Both the position numbers and the translations under genes were made by a program. Source: Tausonia pullulans (Eukaryota; Basidiomycota; Tremellomycetes; Cystofilobasidiales; Mrakiaceae). From it: a DNA stretch of 64,000 nt. The DNA lies in the NCBI GenBank assembly GCA_951802195.1, contig OX637634.1, positions 372,001-436,000 of the forward strand, in the 5' to 3' direction. Each line of letters begins with the position of its first letter. Position 1 is the stretch's first letter. Positions 46,101 to 58,563 of this stretch are shown one piece after another. The notes under the pieces are model-generated. The model saw only the letters and a list, made by a program, of their open reading frames with translations, was not told where the DNA came from and made no database searches.

Positions 46101-49100
46101 GGCGAGGGAGAACTCGAGTTCTTGGAGTGAGGCTTTAGCGGTGGCAAGTTCCTGACGCAGAGACGCCTCCGCAGCGTCGTGGTCGACAGCTGAGGTAGCG
46201 AGGGAGTCCTCGAGCTCGCGGACCAAGGACTGGCTCGCTTGGAGACTAGTCTTAAGCGTCTCATCTGGAGAGGCCGCGGCGAGGGTTGCCTCCAAGGTCA
46301 CCGTGGAGGCAAGGGCGGCATCGAGCTGAGTTTGGAGGTTCTGCCTGGCAGACGTGTGTTCGTCACCCTGGGCGAGAAGAGCGTCGCGCTCCACTGTGAG
46401 CTCCTCCAGCTCGGTCGCAAGATCGTCAAGGTTCTCCTGGGTCATCTGTCGAAGTAAACCATGCATCAGTACCGGAGTTATCGCGAAGATCCCATCGACC
46501 GGGTGACTGACCCCGAGAACCGACTTGAGGCGAGTGATCTCGTGCTGCTGGGTAGTAACAGTGTCGGTCCTCCTCTTGACCCGGGCTTGGAGGGCGATCT
46601 CCTCCTCCTTCCAAGCCGTACGTTCCTTGTCAACCGAGGCAGCCTCGGCTTCCTTAACAGCAGCAGTCTTTTGGAGTTCCTTGAGCGCCTCACTCCTGGC
46701 TTGCAAGTCGGCCTGGGCGACCTCGAGAGCGACCCTGGTAGACTCTGCCTGCGCCTCAAGGGCGACTTTCTCCTCCTGGACCGCGGTGAGGCGGACGGTG
46801 CTCGATTCGACCTCTCCGGCGAGAGTAGCGCTCTTGGCGACGTGCTCTGCGATAGAAGCCTGAACAGAATCGAGTTGCTCCTGGAGCGACTGAGCAAGAG
46901 CGGTGGCCTCTCCGGAGACGATGCGCATCTGGTCGAGCTGCTCGCTCTCCGCCTTGGCTGCCTTGCGGGCGGATGAGAGCTCACGGTTGAGGACAGTCGT
47001 CTCAGAGGTCTGTCGGAGCAATAAGTCAGCGCTTCAGGCTGGCAGTACGATCCAAAGTCCGTTTGAAACTGACCGAGAAACTGAGGCTGAGCTGGAGCTC
47101 TTCCTTTTCGGCCGCGAGGTCGTCTCGCTGTCGGCGGAGCCGACCGAGCAAAACCTCCAGGTCGGACCTTTCCTCCTCGGAGAGCTTTTGAACGACCCCA
47201 GCGGCGAGCTTTCCCTTTAGCTCAGCGATCTCGGCCAGTTTGGCATCAAGCTCGTGAGACAGAGAGGCGATGCGAGCATCCTTCTCGGCGAGCTTGATTC
47301 CGACCTCCTCCCGAGCCGTTGCGGCGGCTGCCACCAGGCTGGAGATGGTCTGCTGGTGCTCGGTCTCGAGGAACTCTTGCTCCCTCCTGAGCTCGGCGAT
47401 CATCTCCTTGAGAGCTTCCGCGGCAGTACGCGATTCGATGAGCTGCTGATCCCGTTCGCGTAGGTTCTCCTCGAGTTGGGAAATCTGGGTCTCGGCCTCG
47501 ACGCAGGCGCTGAGAGTTGCCTGGTGTAGGTCGTTGAGCTCCTGGCACCGGCGGCTGGACGCACTCTCCGAGGCCTCGGACTGGGCAAGCTGGAAACGCA
47601 AGGCTTCGATCTCCTCATGAAGGGAAGCGAGAGTCGCCTTCATTTGACTGAGGCGAGCGAGAGGGCTAATCAGCTGCTGCAAACTCAAGACGATGTTCAG
47701 CCAACATAGGAAGCATACTCACGTTTCTTGCTCCTCGAAATCGGTCATCTGCTGACTCGATACCGTCATCTCTTGCTGCATCTGCTCCTCAAGCGTCTCC
47801 AGAGCAGCACGAAGCTTGTCGGCATCGGCAAGCGCGTCGTTGCGCTTCTGCTCAGCGCCGAACTGGAGCATCTCAAGCTCCTTCGCCCGCTCACGCTCCC
47901 ACTGGAGCTCCTCGGTGAGGGTCACTTTCTGTTGACGGATCTCCTCGACGGCACTGTCGTCGAACGATCGATGAGCTTGAAGCTCCAGGAGAGCCTCCTC
48001 AAGAGCGGCGACCTGGGAGCCCGCCTCTCTAGACTCGAGCTGGCCGACCTCGAGCGTCTTGACGCGAGCTTCGAGTGCCAACTTTTCCAAAGCGAGTTGG
48101 CCGAGAGTCTCTTCGCGCTGAGCCATGGCCGCGGTAGACTCGGACTGGACGGTCGAGAGGTCGGCCTGTAGGCGATCGACCTCACCAAGAAGCCGGGTGA
48201 CCTCCGTCTGGCTGGTGTCCCGACATTCTTGCGCGGTTTGCAGGTCCGCTTCAAACGCGTCGCGCTGGGAGGTGAAAGCCTCCATTTCACCTTGATAGAT
48301 CTGAGGTGAGGGAGACGAAGATCAGTCAGGGCGCATCGAGTCTCCACAGTCAACAGTACCCACTTGGTACTCGGCCTTGATCTTGCGAAGGTCGGAATTG
48401 GCCGTCTCCTCACGCTCGAGGCCGTCCTTGACCTCACGCTCGAGGCCAAGGATGGCCTCCTGCGCCTTGGCAAGCTCAGCACGAACAGCTTCGGAGGTCG
48501 CCTGGGCGTCCTCAAGCTGAGCCTCGAGCTCGGCGAGCCGGTCCGCCGAGTCGTCGACGTCCATGGGAGAAATCTCGCCTGACGCGGGTGACGGCGACGA
48601 TGGAAGAGGGATGTTGTTTTGAAGGGCTGGATAACGCACCAGATTGATGGGAATCAGCTGAGGACCTGCGACTAGCGCGCCTAGAGCGGGCGATCACTCA
48701 CTTCGAATCTCGCGGTCTTTCTCCGCAACCAGCTCGTCACTGGCGGCAAGATCGTCCTCGAGGTTCTTCTTATCGCGCTTGAGTCGATTGAGCTCCTTCT
48801 GGAGCTTGGCGAGCTCCACCTCGGCCTCCGTCTCGTGGGAGAGCGACCGATCCGAGGTGGATCGAGTCATGAACGAGCCGAGGTTATCGGAGGGGCCAGC
48901 GGCGGCGAGAGACGTAGACAGCTCTCCCTCAAGCTCAGTAATCCGGGCCTTGAAGCGAGCAGCGATTGCATGGTGCATGGCCTGGTCAGCGCTGGGATCC
49001 GCTACGGCCGACACATCAGGGTTGACAGTCACAGACGGCGGCGCCTTCGCCTCAGCCTTGAGTGCCTTGATCCGCTCCTCCGCCTCGCGCAGGTTATCAC

Positions 49101-50646
49101 GCTCACGCTCAATCTCCTCCTTCTGCTCTTCAACGCGCGCTTCGAGCCTCCGGACAGCCTCCGCGCGTTCCTTAAGATCCCCCTCGAGGCTCTCGCGCTC
49201 CCTCGCCGCCTCGCGCTTCGCCCGCTCTAGCTCATCACTTGCCCCCTCTCTAGCATGGATGACCTCTCTCAAGCCTTCCAGTTCGTCGCGCGCCTCGCAG
49301 AGATCGGCCTTGAGCTCCTCCGTCGCACGCGCCGTGCTCCTCTCGAGCGCCATCTTCTCGTTCTCCAGTCGGAGGACAGCCTTTTGCGCCGTCGAGAGCT
49401 TGGTACGAAGAGGCTCGAGCTGGGCCTCGTACTCAGTGAGGAGGGAGCGAAGGCCAACTAGCTCGGCCTCGAGGGAAGCGACGTTGGCTGAGGACGAGAG
49501 GGAGGTCGATCGTCGGCGGTGTCCGCTTCCGGACGTCAAGCGCTGCTGGTCGGGCGACCCGAACGCCGAGGAGGTGCCCAACGATGAGGACAGCGACTGC
49601 AGGTCGAAGAGCGGGAGTATCAGGATGGGATTGTTCGGTCCTTCAGGCATACAGGTCGTCGACGCACGCGAGCTTCTTCCTCCAGCTTGATGTTTTGTGC
49701 CTTGAGAACGAGGACCTCGTTCTCGAGGTCGAGCAGCTTGGTTTTGTCGCTTCCCGACTTGGAAGACTGACCGCGAAGGAACCAATAAGTCGCGGGCCTC
49801 AGGTGCGCGATGCGCGCGCGCTTGAGAGACTCACCTCTCCAAAGCCACCAAAGAATCCCCCTCCGTCGTCCCTCGGCCCGGCCCTATCGAGGTCAGCCTT
49901 CAGCCGGACGACGTCCTTCTCGAGCTCGCGGCACTTGACCTCGAGCTTGGCCTTCTCCTCGCGGACCTTGTCAAGACCGCCCTCGTTGTGGAGGCCCTCA
50001 AGCTCCCAGCGGAGATCGGCCTGCCGGGCGAGCTTGGAGCTCGTTGCGACTGACTCAGTCGCCTCGAGGAGGGCACGGTCAGCGTTGGCGACGCGAAGCT
50101 TGTACTGCTTGAGCTCCTGGGTGAATGAGAAGTGAAATCGGGTAAAGTTCAGACGGAGCGTCGCCTCGACCAGGGGAAGAAGTCGAGGGACGGTCGAAGA
50201 GGAGGGCCTGCACCCACAGCAGTAGTCTTAGTGAGACTCTCAGAGACCTTGTTGGCGTTCTCGGCCTCGAAGCCGAGCTGGGTACGGGGAAAGGAGGAAG
50301 AGAAGAAGGAGGCAGAAGGAGGGAGGGTGGTCAGCTTCAAGAACGAACAACAACACGGCCGGCGCCGCCCGCCTGCCCCGCGTCGTCGTTCGACCGACCC
50401 TATAGACGGCCTCCTCCTTGGCCCGCTTGAGCTCCTCGCAGGTCTCCTTGAGTTTATAAAGTTCGTTCTGGATGGACGAGACCTGAATGTCTGTTGGTCG
50501 GGCGTGGGGATGCGAGGCACGAGTCAGCACGACGCGTCTCTCTCGCGACAGGGAGAGGGCAAGGGAAGGCCCGACGGACCCTTCTCGTTGAGCTGCCGCT
50601 TGAGCGCCTTGGCCTCGCGTTCGAAGCCGTCGCTGCCAAAGTTCAT
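43147..50646 (-). CDS. Giant coiled-coil protein (over 2,000 residues), function unknown
   Basis: Multi-exon gene on the minus strand. Nearly the whole product is heptad-repeat coiled coil rich in Glu, Leu, Ala, Ser and Arg, for example RARVKTLEVGQLESREAGSQ-like and LTEELQWERERAKELEMLQF stretches. The N-terminus MNFGSDGFEREAKALKRQLN is followed by several small exons (IQNELYKLKETCEELKRAKE; ELKQYKLRVANADRALLEAT). The largest exon spans about 44331-46450. The C-terminal 270 residues are low-complexity Ala/Pro/Ser (about 43300-43850) and end with LSEIGGVSKLRGNSDELLGR then LAAMRRTKQ at the stop 43147-43149. No motor, CAP-Gly, GRIP or kinase domain was seen. Architecture resembles spindle-pole, nuclear-pore (Tpr/Mlp) or Golgi tether proteins, without proof of any. 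The start is 399 nt from the next gene's stop. Confidence 0.8.
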
Positions 50647-51044
50647 CTGCGCTTGTGCAGAGAGGGATGGGGCGGCGGCGGGCAGAGTTGGTGGGCGGTG
50701 GGTTGATCGGGTCGGTGGGTGTTGGTTGGATGACGGCGTTGAGAAGAGGAGAGGAGAAAGGCAGCTCGAGGAGGACGACGCGGCTGAGCTTTGATTTCTT
50801 TCATCATTGGGAGAGAGGAAAGGGAATAGAACATGCTTTTGCTGCCTTTGGACATGATCCAAAAAGGGTTGACAAGAAGGCATACATATTGACAAGAAAT
50901 ACTTTTGCTGAAATAAAAAATATTATCCCCTCCTCCCTCGCGCGCGTGCCGTCTCCTTCCTCGCTCTCCCCCTTTCTCTCCTCTCCTCAGAGCAGACCCT
51001 TCAAATACCTTAGAAAGCATCACCTCACGTCAGTCATAGCCAGA

Positions 51045-52777
51045 TCAAGAGTGGACGTGCGTGGTCACGCACACAGTCTTGAAGCTGTCACGCTCGATCC
51101 AGGCAGCCCAGAACGCCCGGATCTTAGGTCCAATTTTGTACCTGTTAGTCCGCAAAAAGCTGTCAGCATCTCTCACAATGTTATAAGCGACACAGACTTA
51201 CTTAAGGGCCGGCGCAGTCATGTCAAATGTTGCCAAATTTGCCGCCTTGCCTGTGACGTCCCCTCCGCCCTCGACCGTCTTCGAATCGCTCTTCGAATTC
51301 GCCGCAGGTGGAGACAACTTCGCTCCCGACCCGGAAATCTGTTTCTCGATCGCCTCGAGGCCCTCTGGCGTCGCACTGCCTTGGGAAAGGAAGACGATAC
51401 GTGTGAGCCATGCGATAAGGTGGAGGTCCGCAAGGGACTGCAGGTGGAGGGCTTTGCATCAGCCAGACTTCCTGATGAGCAGGGACGAAAGACTCAAACA
51501 ACGCACTAGCTGGTCTCCTAGAACGTAAGGCCCAATCATTGACTCCTCTAACGACTTGAGGACCTCGACGACGCCAACCTGCCAGGCTCGGGTCGAGGCG
51601 TGGAAGAACTCCTCCCGGTGGCGGTCTGTCTCAGAGCTGGATCGCGGGGCAGTGTAGATATCGTAGAGGACGGTGCTGGCGTCGAGTTCTGGTAGCGAGA
51701 CTATGGCATTGAGTGAAATTCTTCTTGAATGCACACCCCATACCCTACACTCACTGGCCTGCAGGAACTTTCTGCGCTCGCTGCCCTCGGGCTGCATGTC
51801 GCGGTACCGGATGAACGCCGCCTGTCTGCTCCGGACCCACTCTCCCGCGGCTCCTTTGTCCTTCAAGAGCAGCTCATGTGCCGTCCGGGCGGCGAGAAGA
51901 AGGAAGTTCGGGTCTGCAGTGCTCAGGTGGACGGAGAGCGTAATGCTGTCCGAGAGATGTTTGGCCTCAATCGTCGCGGGCGAGAGGGAAGGCGCTGGTC
52001 GTGTCTGTTGAATACCGTGCGAGCGGTTGGAGCTGGGGGTCCGAGAGGAATCCAGGAAGGCGAGGATAGACTGGTGTGAGGTGGATAGCGCGCGAGTCAG
52101 AAGTGTACATATCGTCCCATTTCGACCACATCTCGAGGGCTCACCATCGTGTCTGTCGAGAGATGATCACAAACCATATGTCGGCCATAGAAAAGAGTTG
52201 AAGCTCGCAGATAAGTGCGCACCCTTGAACGACCTGTATTGCGTCACCATCTCCGGGCCCGTCGTCTCGAGAAGCGGGACGACAAGCGTCGGGATCGTGC
52301 CGTTCTTGTTGAGTCGGAGATAGCTCTCAGAGAAATTCTCGCCCTTGCCTGTTGCGCATGGGGTATAGCAAAGTTCAGCGACTCGTTACCGTTGTTATTG
52401 TCCTCTCCCGCTCGCCCCCACTCGAGCAGTGGAACGAGAGAGACTGAGAGAACCGGAGTCGCGTGCGGAGGCGCGTGAAGGGGGGAAGGGAAGGAGCGGA
52501 CGAACGGATGTCAACCTCGCGAAGGATCACGTCGTCTTCGCCGTAGCCCTTCTCAGCGAGGGCGAGACGCGGGACGGTGGACCAGACGCTGAGAGTGGGC
52601 AAGGAAGAGTATTAGCAAGTAAGACGTCATACCACCGAATCCGAATGATGACAGTCGGGGGTGGACCGCACCTCGAAGGATTCCTGTCGATGAAGGGAGG
52701 CTGTCAGACGAGCGGATTCAGCAATAGCAGAGTGGGACTGACCAGTAGAGGATGGCCTTGTGGACATCAACGGTCAT
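51045..52777 (-). CDS. Glutathione S-transferase-like protein
   Basis: Multi-exon gene with a GST fold. Tiny first exons give MTVDVHKAILYWNPSR, then VWSTVPRLALAEKGYGEDDV and REVDIGKGENFSESYLRLNK then NGTIPTLVVPLL, the thioredoxin-like N-terminal domain with the cis-Pro of the TIPTL segment. The helical C-terminal domain holds DPNFLLLAARTAHELLL, IPELDASTVLYDIYTAPR and SLEESMIGPYVLGDQLSLAD then LHLIAWLTRI, a standard GST C-terminal motif. A Ser/Lys/Gly-rich insert follows, then KIGPKIRAFWAAWIERDSFK. The simplest end is TGA at 51045-51047. An alternative splice at GTGCGTGA would give a different, Arg/Gly-rich tail. Substrate unknown. Confidence 0.78.
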
Positions 52778-53153
52778 GATGAAGGGGGGAGGGAAGATGG
52801 AGGCTGGGGGTGTAGAGAGCAGGAAAGACCCGCGATAGGTCCGCATCCTTGGAACGGCTGATACAGCGGGAGGGTGGACCGTGCCGGCGGGTGGCGTTCG
52901 GCCAAGATGAAAGGAAAATCCCTCGATATTTATGGCAACTCGAGCTCAGAGTCATCTGCATAGAAAAAAGGGAGAATAAACTGAGGAAGAGGGCAAGTGA
53001 GAGGGGTAGACAGACAGAGAACACACAGACACGCCCAGACTGAGCGCTGCACAAGAGGAACGAAAGAAGGAAGCACAAATGTAAGAAGCGAGCGATAGAT
53101 CAGGCGAAGCGAGAGAAAGAGACAGACAAGAGAAGGCAAGATAATAGTTGGAC
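52778..53153. other. Intergenic region
   Basis: 376 nt between the start of the GST-like gene and the stop of BIR1, both on the minus strand. It holds the GST-like promoter and the BIR1 3' UTR. The plus strand is purine-rich (AGAGAG runs). Nothing else seen. Confidence 0.55.
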
Positions 53154-56036
53154 TTATTCCTCGTCCCACTCCTCCTCATCTTCGTCATTGACCTCAATCT
53201 CCCCCTCTAGTCGCCGACGCGCCTCCTGGGCAGCGCGAACGAACGCGCCGATCTTCTCGTCTTCGCCAACGCGAAGGAGCTCCTCATGCCGCGCCTGAAA
53301 TTCCATCCGGATCCAATCTTCGGTGTAGATCGCGCCTTGCTCGGCGGTGAGAAGGACAGGCTCCACAATGGTAGAGTCTTTCGGGGCAGTGGCGGGAGAC
53401 TGCAGGGTTGGAGTGCCCGTTGAGTCAGCTGCTGGGCGACGCCATCCTCTAGTCGAGTTCACTCACGTTCGTCGACAACTCGATCAACGGGCCCTTCTCG
53501 GGTTGCACAGACGACTCCTTTGCCTTGCTGCCGCTGGTCGGCGCCGTGCCAGCCGTCGATGAGGCGGCCGCAGGTGCCGGCGAAACGAAAGTCGCCCACT
53601 CCTGGACGACCTTGGACGCCGAGAGCGCACCGGCAAGGATTGCCTGCGACGTCGAATCTGCCAGTTCCGCGGGCGTGAGAGGCGTCGCCGGTGGGATATG
53701 CCGGGGAAGGTTGGGGTTCCGGCTAGGTGTCACTATCGTCGGCTTCGTTGAGCCTACGATGTCGCGCAGCTTGGCTGCCGGGGTCGATAAGACGGTCGAG
53801 GGAGCGGCGGCAGCGCCAACAGGGTTCCGCCTCGAGGCAGGCTTGACAGGCGAAGGAATCTTGGTTGGTGAGAGCTGAGGTGATGGCGGGAGAGCCTTGT
53901 TGCGTCGGTCATCGATCTAGGGACCCCCATTCGTCAGTCAAGCATTCAGGCGATGATAGGGGAGGCACTCACAGCTTCCGCCTGCACCATCTCCTCGTCC
54001 TCATTGGCCTCTACAACCACAGGTGCCGTCTTCTTCGTCGCCTTGCTCTTCCGCTTCGCAGCCGTAGTCGAAGCAGGGGCTGCCTTCTTCGTCGTCGCCG
54101 TTCGTCGCGTGGTCGCCTTGGTCGTCGCAGCCGTCTTGCGCTTCGGCTTGATCACAACCTCCTCCTCGGACTCCTCAGCGCCCGCGCCAGCAACCTCAAG
54201 GTCCTCTAGCGCCAGCTCGCGCTCCGCCATAGGCACGTCCTCTATTTCCTCCTCCCGCCCCTCCTTTTGAACGGCAATCGCAATTCGCCCAACGCCTTCC
54301 TGCACGTCCTCGGCAGCACCGTGGTCGTCTTCCTCCTCCTCCACCTCTTCCTCGGCGACCCGCTCCACCCTCCGCCTCGGCTCCTCCGCAGCCGCAGCCG
54401 GCTGCTTCCCCGTCCGCCCAACGGCGGCCGACAAGGGACGCTGCGACCTTGGGACGGTGGCTGCCGACGTGCCGCTCGCTGTGGAAGCTAGACTCGCCTT
54501 GGCACGCGTCGAGCGCGTTAGCGTTGCTGGTTCCGATGAGGTTGATCCCGTGGCGGTGGCGCGTGTGGGCCGGGAGGAGGTGGTGGAGGAGGCCAGGGAG
54601 GCGGCGGAGGGGGTTGGGGCTGTTCGAGTCGTTCTGTTTCGGAGGCGAGCCGATTCCGTCAGCGAGCCGAACAATTCGCGGGTAGGTCAGAGCCAGCTAT
54701 CTTGATCTCTCTGTCTCTTTCTCACCTGGATGATTTGGTGGTCGACGGTCCACTGGCAGCAGCCTTCGACCCAGCCTTGGTGGCTCGCACAGTCGGCGTC
54801 TTGGGCTGAGGAGGCGCCTCGATCATCTCAAAGTCGTCCGACGCGTCGTCGGCCTCGGCGGGAGCAGCTGCAATCGCGGCGCCCTTCTTGCCGGAGGAGG
54901 CGGGAGGCACGTAGAGCTCCGTCTCGAAGAACGGACATTCCTTCGTCCGCTTGTGGTGCTCGGCGCTAAAGTTGAAGGGAAGTTAGGATCGATCAGCGTG
55001 TGCTCTGGGGAAAGAGGAACAATAGGCAGCGACGATTCACAACGCGTCGTCGCTCTTCTCCCAACCGTCGAGGCCGAGCTCGCAGTAGAGGCACGACGCC
55101 ATGTCGGGCGAGTCGGCCTTGGGCGTGAAGATAAAGCCGGCTTTGGCGAGCTACACGGTGAAAGACAGAAGTCAGAACAAAGACAAGGCAAAAGCGACAA
55201 GCAAAGGAGTAAGGTGACGACGAACAGATTTCGAGGTCGGCAGCCAGCCCTTCTTCTTATCGTGCGGCCAACACTTGCCGAACGTCGAAAGGCGAGCGGC
55301 CTCAAGCGGCTTGGACTGGGGCAACTGAGAAGGATTGGTGAAGCGAGCTCTGAGACGAGAATGAAGCAAGAAGGCAGGGTGGTCAGCGGAGGGACAGAAT
55401 GGCAGGCGAGCGCGTTGCATGCAGGGACGAGAGCGCGTCTAGACGTTAAGGGCAGCGACCCTCGCAGTTGCATTAGGTGAGATTCGATGTTCCCTCGAGG
55501 CAGACATCCTCTCTTTGCTGTAGTTCTGAGCTATGCCATCGATTGGCCAGCAAAGGCCATCATGCGGCGAAGCAGAGGAGACTGGCGTGGACGCGTCTTC
55601 GCCCCGCACGCGGCTGAGTTCTCCCATCAACGGGCGCCCTCCCACGCTCAAGCTCGCTTCTTCCTACCAGCACCGGTCGTGCCAGGCCAAGGACTCACTT
55701 GTAAATCTCCCCACTCGCCTGCCCCCCATTTCTCTTCGCAATCTCCAGTTTGCACCTCGTGATCGCCCACCCGCATTCCTCTCCAGCATGCCCAACATGC
55801 TCCGTGAACGGGTCGTCCCCTTCATCCCATCCGCCCAACTCCTTCTTGCACAGGAAGCATGTCACAAGGTCCGGGTTGTCCTTTGAGGGTGTGAAGAACC
55901 ATCCGGCGGCTGCGAGCGCGTCGGGCGTGAGGTGAGGGTGGGAAGAGGAGGAGAGGGGCCAGCCAGCGGATGCGGCGACCCCCCGGCGTTTGGGGCGGGG
56001 GGCGAAGGAGGCGACACGGTTCGTGAGGATCTCCAT
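53154..56036 (-). CDS. BIR1: Chromosomal passenger protein with two BIR domains (BIR1/survivin)
   Basis: Multi-exon gene. BIR 1: GWPLSSSSHPHLTPDALAAA, then GWFFTPSKDNPDLVTCFLCK and EHVGHAGEECGWA, giving the zinc set C-x2-C-x16-H-x6-C. BIR 2: FGKCWPHDKKKGWLPTSKSLAK region, then GFIFTPKADSPDMASCLYCE and EHHKRTKECPFF with the same spacing. Between and after lie long disordered Ser/Thr/Lys/Glu-rich parts, including KPKRKTAATTKATTRRTATT and acidic runs. The C-terminus holds the helix YTEDWIRMEFQARHEELLRV, a likely INCENP/Sli15- or borealin-type contact region, then an acidic end at TAA 53154-53156. In yeasts Bir1 acts with the Aurora kinase at centromeres. Start at 56036 (MEILTNRVASFAPRPKRRG). Two tandem BIRs match yeast Bir1, not single-BIR human survivin. 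Confidence 0.9.
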
Positions 56037-57317
56037 CGTGAGGCGCGAAGGAGGTGGGCGGGGGGAAAGAAGGCGGGACGCGTGACTAGCGCGTGTTGGA
56101 CACGGCTGGCTGAAGGGGGGTTAGGTTGACTGAGGATCGATGGCCGAGCACCAGCAGAGAAGAACACGAGGCTTTCGCTCGCGAGCTGATGGGGAAGAAG
56201 GCGCGAACTCGTGTTAGGCGAAAGGGGCGCGTCCTTGTTGAGAGAATGAGTCGAGGTGGTGGTGGTTGGTATGCGTCCACAGGCTGAGAAAACAAAGGCG
56301 GAGAGAAAGGGAACACGAGGAAAGGGCAGAGCCGCGGACAGTCGCGTCGAGACTACGCGCGCCGCGGACTAAGCATTCTGCGCCAACAACCGCCATCCAT
56401 GACGAATGACCGTGGTGAAAGATAAAAGGCACCGTGGCGACTCGAGGGCATGGTGCTGTCGCTGCAAAGTTCGCTTCTTCAGTTGACAGACGGAACGGAG
56501 GGTGCCTAGAAACACTTTCTTTCGATAACGCAAATGATAATTCACAACAGCATACATTTGGAAAGGAAAAGAAATACACAAAGGCGCCCCAGCAAGTCTC
56601 AAAAAACTAAGCCAAGCAGACAATGAAGAAAGTCAGTAAAAGTCGCAATTAGGGGATGCAAGCGAGAACAAAGAGTGAGATGTAGGATCAGCGTGTTTTT
56701 TGGTATGGGGTAGAATCATGAATTGCTCATAAGCAGAACTGAATAAGTTATTTCTCATCAGAGAGAAGGCAAGCTCCTCGAGTCCTAGAGCTGGTCTTTT
56801 CAAGGGACCAGAATGGAACGCGAGGGAAGACATGCACCACAGGTTGGGAAACAAAACGTTTGAAAGCATTTAAGACTGACCTGCTGAGTAGGCCACGAAA
56901 AAAAAAATACTTGAATTGAGGATGGCTGCTGAGGGAGAAAGGGACTGAAGCGAGAATATAAATAAGCGCCTGCCACACGATGAGGGCGAAACGAGAAAAA
57001 GGAATCAAGTGCGATGAAAGCTAAGTTGGTAGTGCATTTTAGCCGCTCATAGAAGTCACGGTTGCTAGAAAATATTGGATATAGATATCATCATCGCTAG
57101 AATGAGGCTCTCATCGAGAGCCTCGCGAAGGATGCATTGGGAGATCAAGCAGCATAAACAGAAGACGAAAGCTCACCTGATGGGACCATCCTAGGCGAAT
57201 GCGAGGGAAACAGAATGTGTTGAGGAACCAGAACATCTACGGCGATCAGGCAGAGATGAACGTTAGAAACGAGATCTGCGACCACCAGCACACAAGAAGG
57301 ATAGAGCAAGTGAAGAA
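56037..57317. other. Intergenic, AT-richer region upstream of BIR1
   Basis: About 1.3 kb. The left part is the likely BIR1 promoter/5' UTR. From about 56500 to 57200 composition is markedly less GC-rich and no frame looks like a protein. An A tract (AAAAAAAAA) lies near 56898. No tRNA or terminal repeats found. Confidence 0.5.
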
Positions 57318-57826
57318 TCAGAAGCCGTCGTTGTAATCCTTCCGCCCACCCCACACCCGCACTCCCGTATCCCTCTCGCCCAGAGCTGATCCCGTGCGCG
57401 CGCCCCCGCTCGCAGTCTTCCTCCTCCCCGAGCGCGTTGCAAACAAGGCCCCTTCAGCTAGATCGGGATACACCCTGGTACATGAGGAGGAAAAAGGAGG
57501 CGATAGCCGAAGCCCACCTCCCCTCATCCTCTTCAAGACACAGGTGAGCACCCGGCGTTCGCGAGAAGGCCAAGGCGGATGGCTTGGGTTATCAGACTCG
57601 CGAGATGGTGCCGAGAACGCAACGACCGAGGCCGGGAGAGTGGGAGCACGCCACCAAACGCGACACATAACGCGCACGATTGGCCAATTACGATTATGGC
57701 GAGGGGAGAGAGGGGAAGATGGGCGGCGTCGCCCTCGAAAGAGCAACTCAGAGAATGGATTGACTGGGTTACATCCGGAGGATGGATGTGGATCTGAGGG
57801 GAACGTATATGCAAGTAGGGACTCAC
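57318..57826 (-). CDS. Possible small membrane protein gene
   Basis: Weak candidate. On the minus strand a frame encodes LSPLAIIVIGQSCALCVAFG and later SLITQAIRLGLLANAG. A short GT-AG interval could join this to WASAIASFFLLMYQG. A third segment gives a Gly/Arg-rich tail, RSGRRKTASGGARTGSALG then DTGVRVWGGRKDYNDGF, before TGA 57318-57320. Two hydrophobic segments and a basic C-terminus would fit a small ER or mitochondrial membrane protein. The required introns would be unusually short and the start codon is unclear. Family not recognised. Confidence 0.28.
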
Positions 57827-58563
57827 GAGTTGGTCTCCGAGAGCGAGTGGCTAAGCTCAGATGAAAATCAAAATGGGTACATGTCTGCGTGTTCCGGGAA
57901 ACCAACGTCAGCTCTGTCTTCTCAAGACGGACGGGATAAGACATCGCGAGACAAGCGAGGCAAAGATCAAAGGGGGAGACTGAAAGAGCCCTCAGTTGAA
58001 GAAATAAATGAATCGTCAGACCCGAAGGCAATCCGATATATGCTTGTCAAATTTATTAGTCATCACTGGGCGTCGTCTCCTGGCCTCGAATGGGACGGAG
58101 GGAAGACGAGGAAAGAAAGCAAGACGACTCGCTTTCTGCTCTCTATCGTTCCCCGCTCACTCGGGCGCATGTCCTCTTTGATCTTTGGCAGCTCGCTCTC
58201 TCTCCGTACATCCACAACAGACAGACGGACTAACCAGTGGCAAGGGAGGGAGGTGCCAAAGAGAAGATAGGAGGGCAGAGAAGAGGAAGGTGGTGTTGGT
58301 TGGAGGAGAGACTCTGCTTGGGAGCGTTTTTTGAGGGCCGATTTCTCCAGGCTCTTCCCGCTCGCCCTGACCACCTCTCTCTCGTTGCCTTGCTCGCTGC
58401 GGGCGCACGCGCCTCCTGTCTGTACTTGCCTGATGTCTATCTCTTGACGTCTATCTCTCTTCCCTGGGAGCGACCCCCTGGGCAGCGCGGGACCAGCGCA
58501 AGGCCGGCCGCCAACTGCGTTCCTCAGAAAGACGGGCACATCGAATTTTACTCTATCACAGTT

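Noticed and set aside
44478-49690. Several 130-308-codon + strand frames
   Set aside because: Antisense of the coiled-coil gene; Leu/Arg/Glu-rich repeats mirror its heptads.
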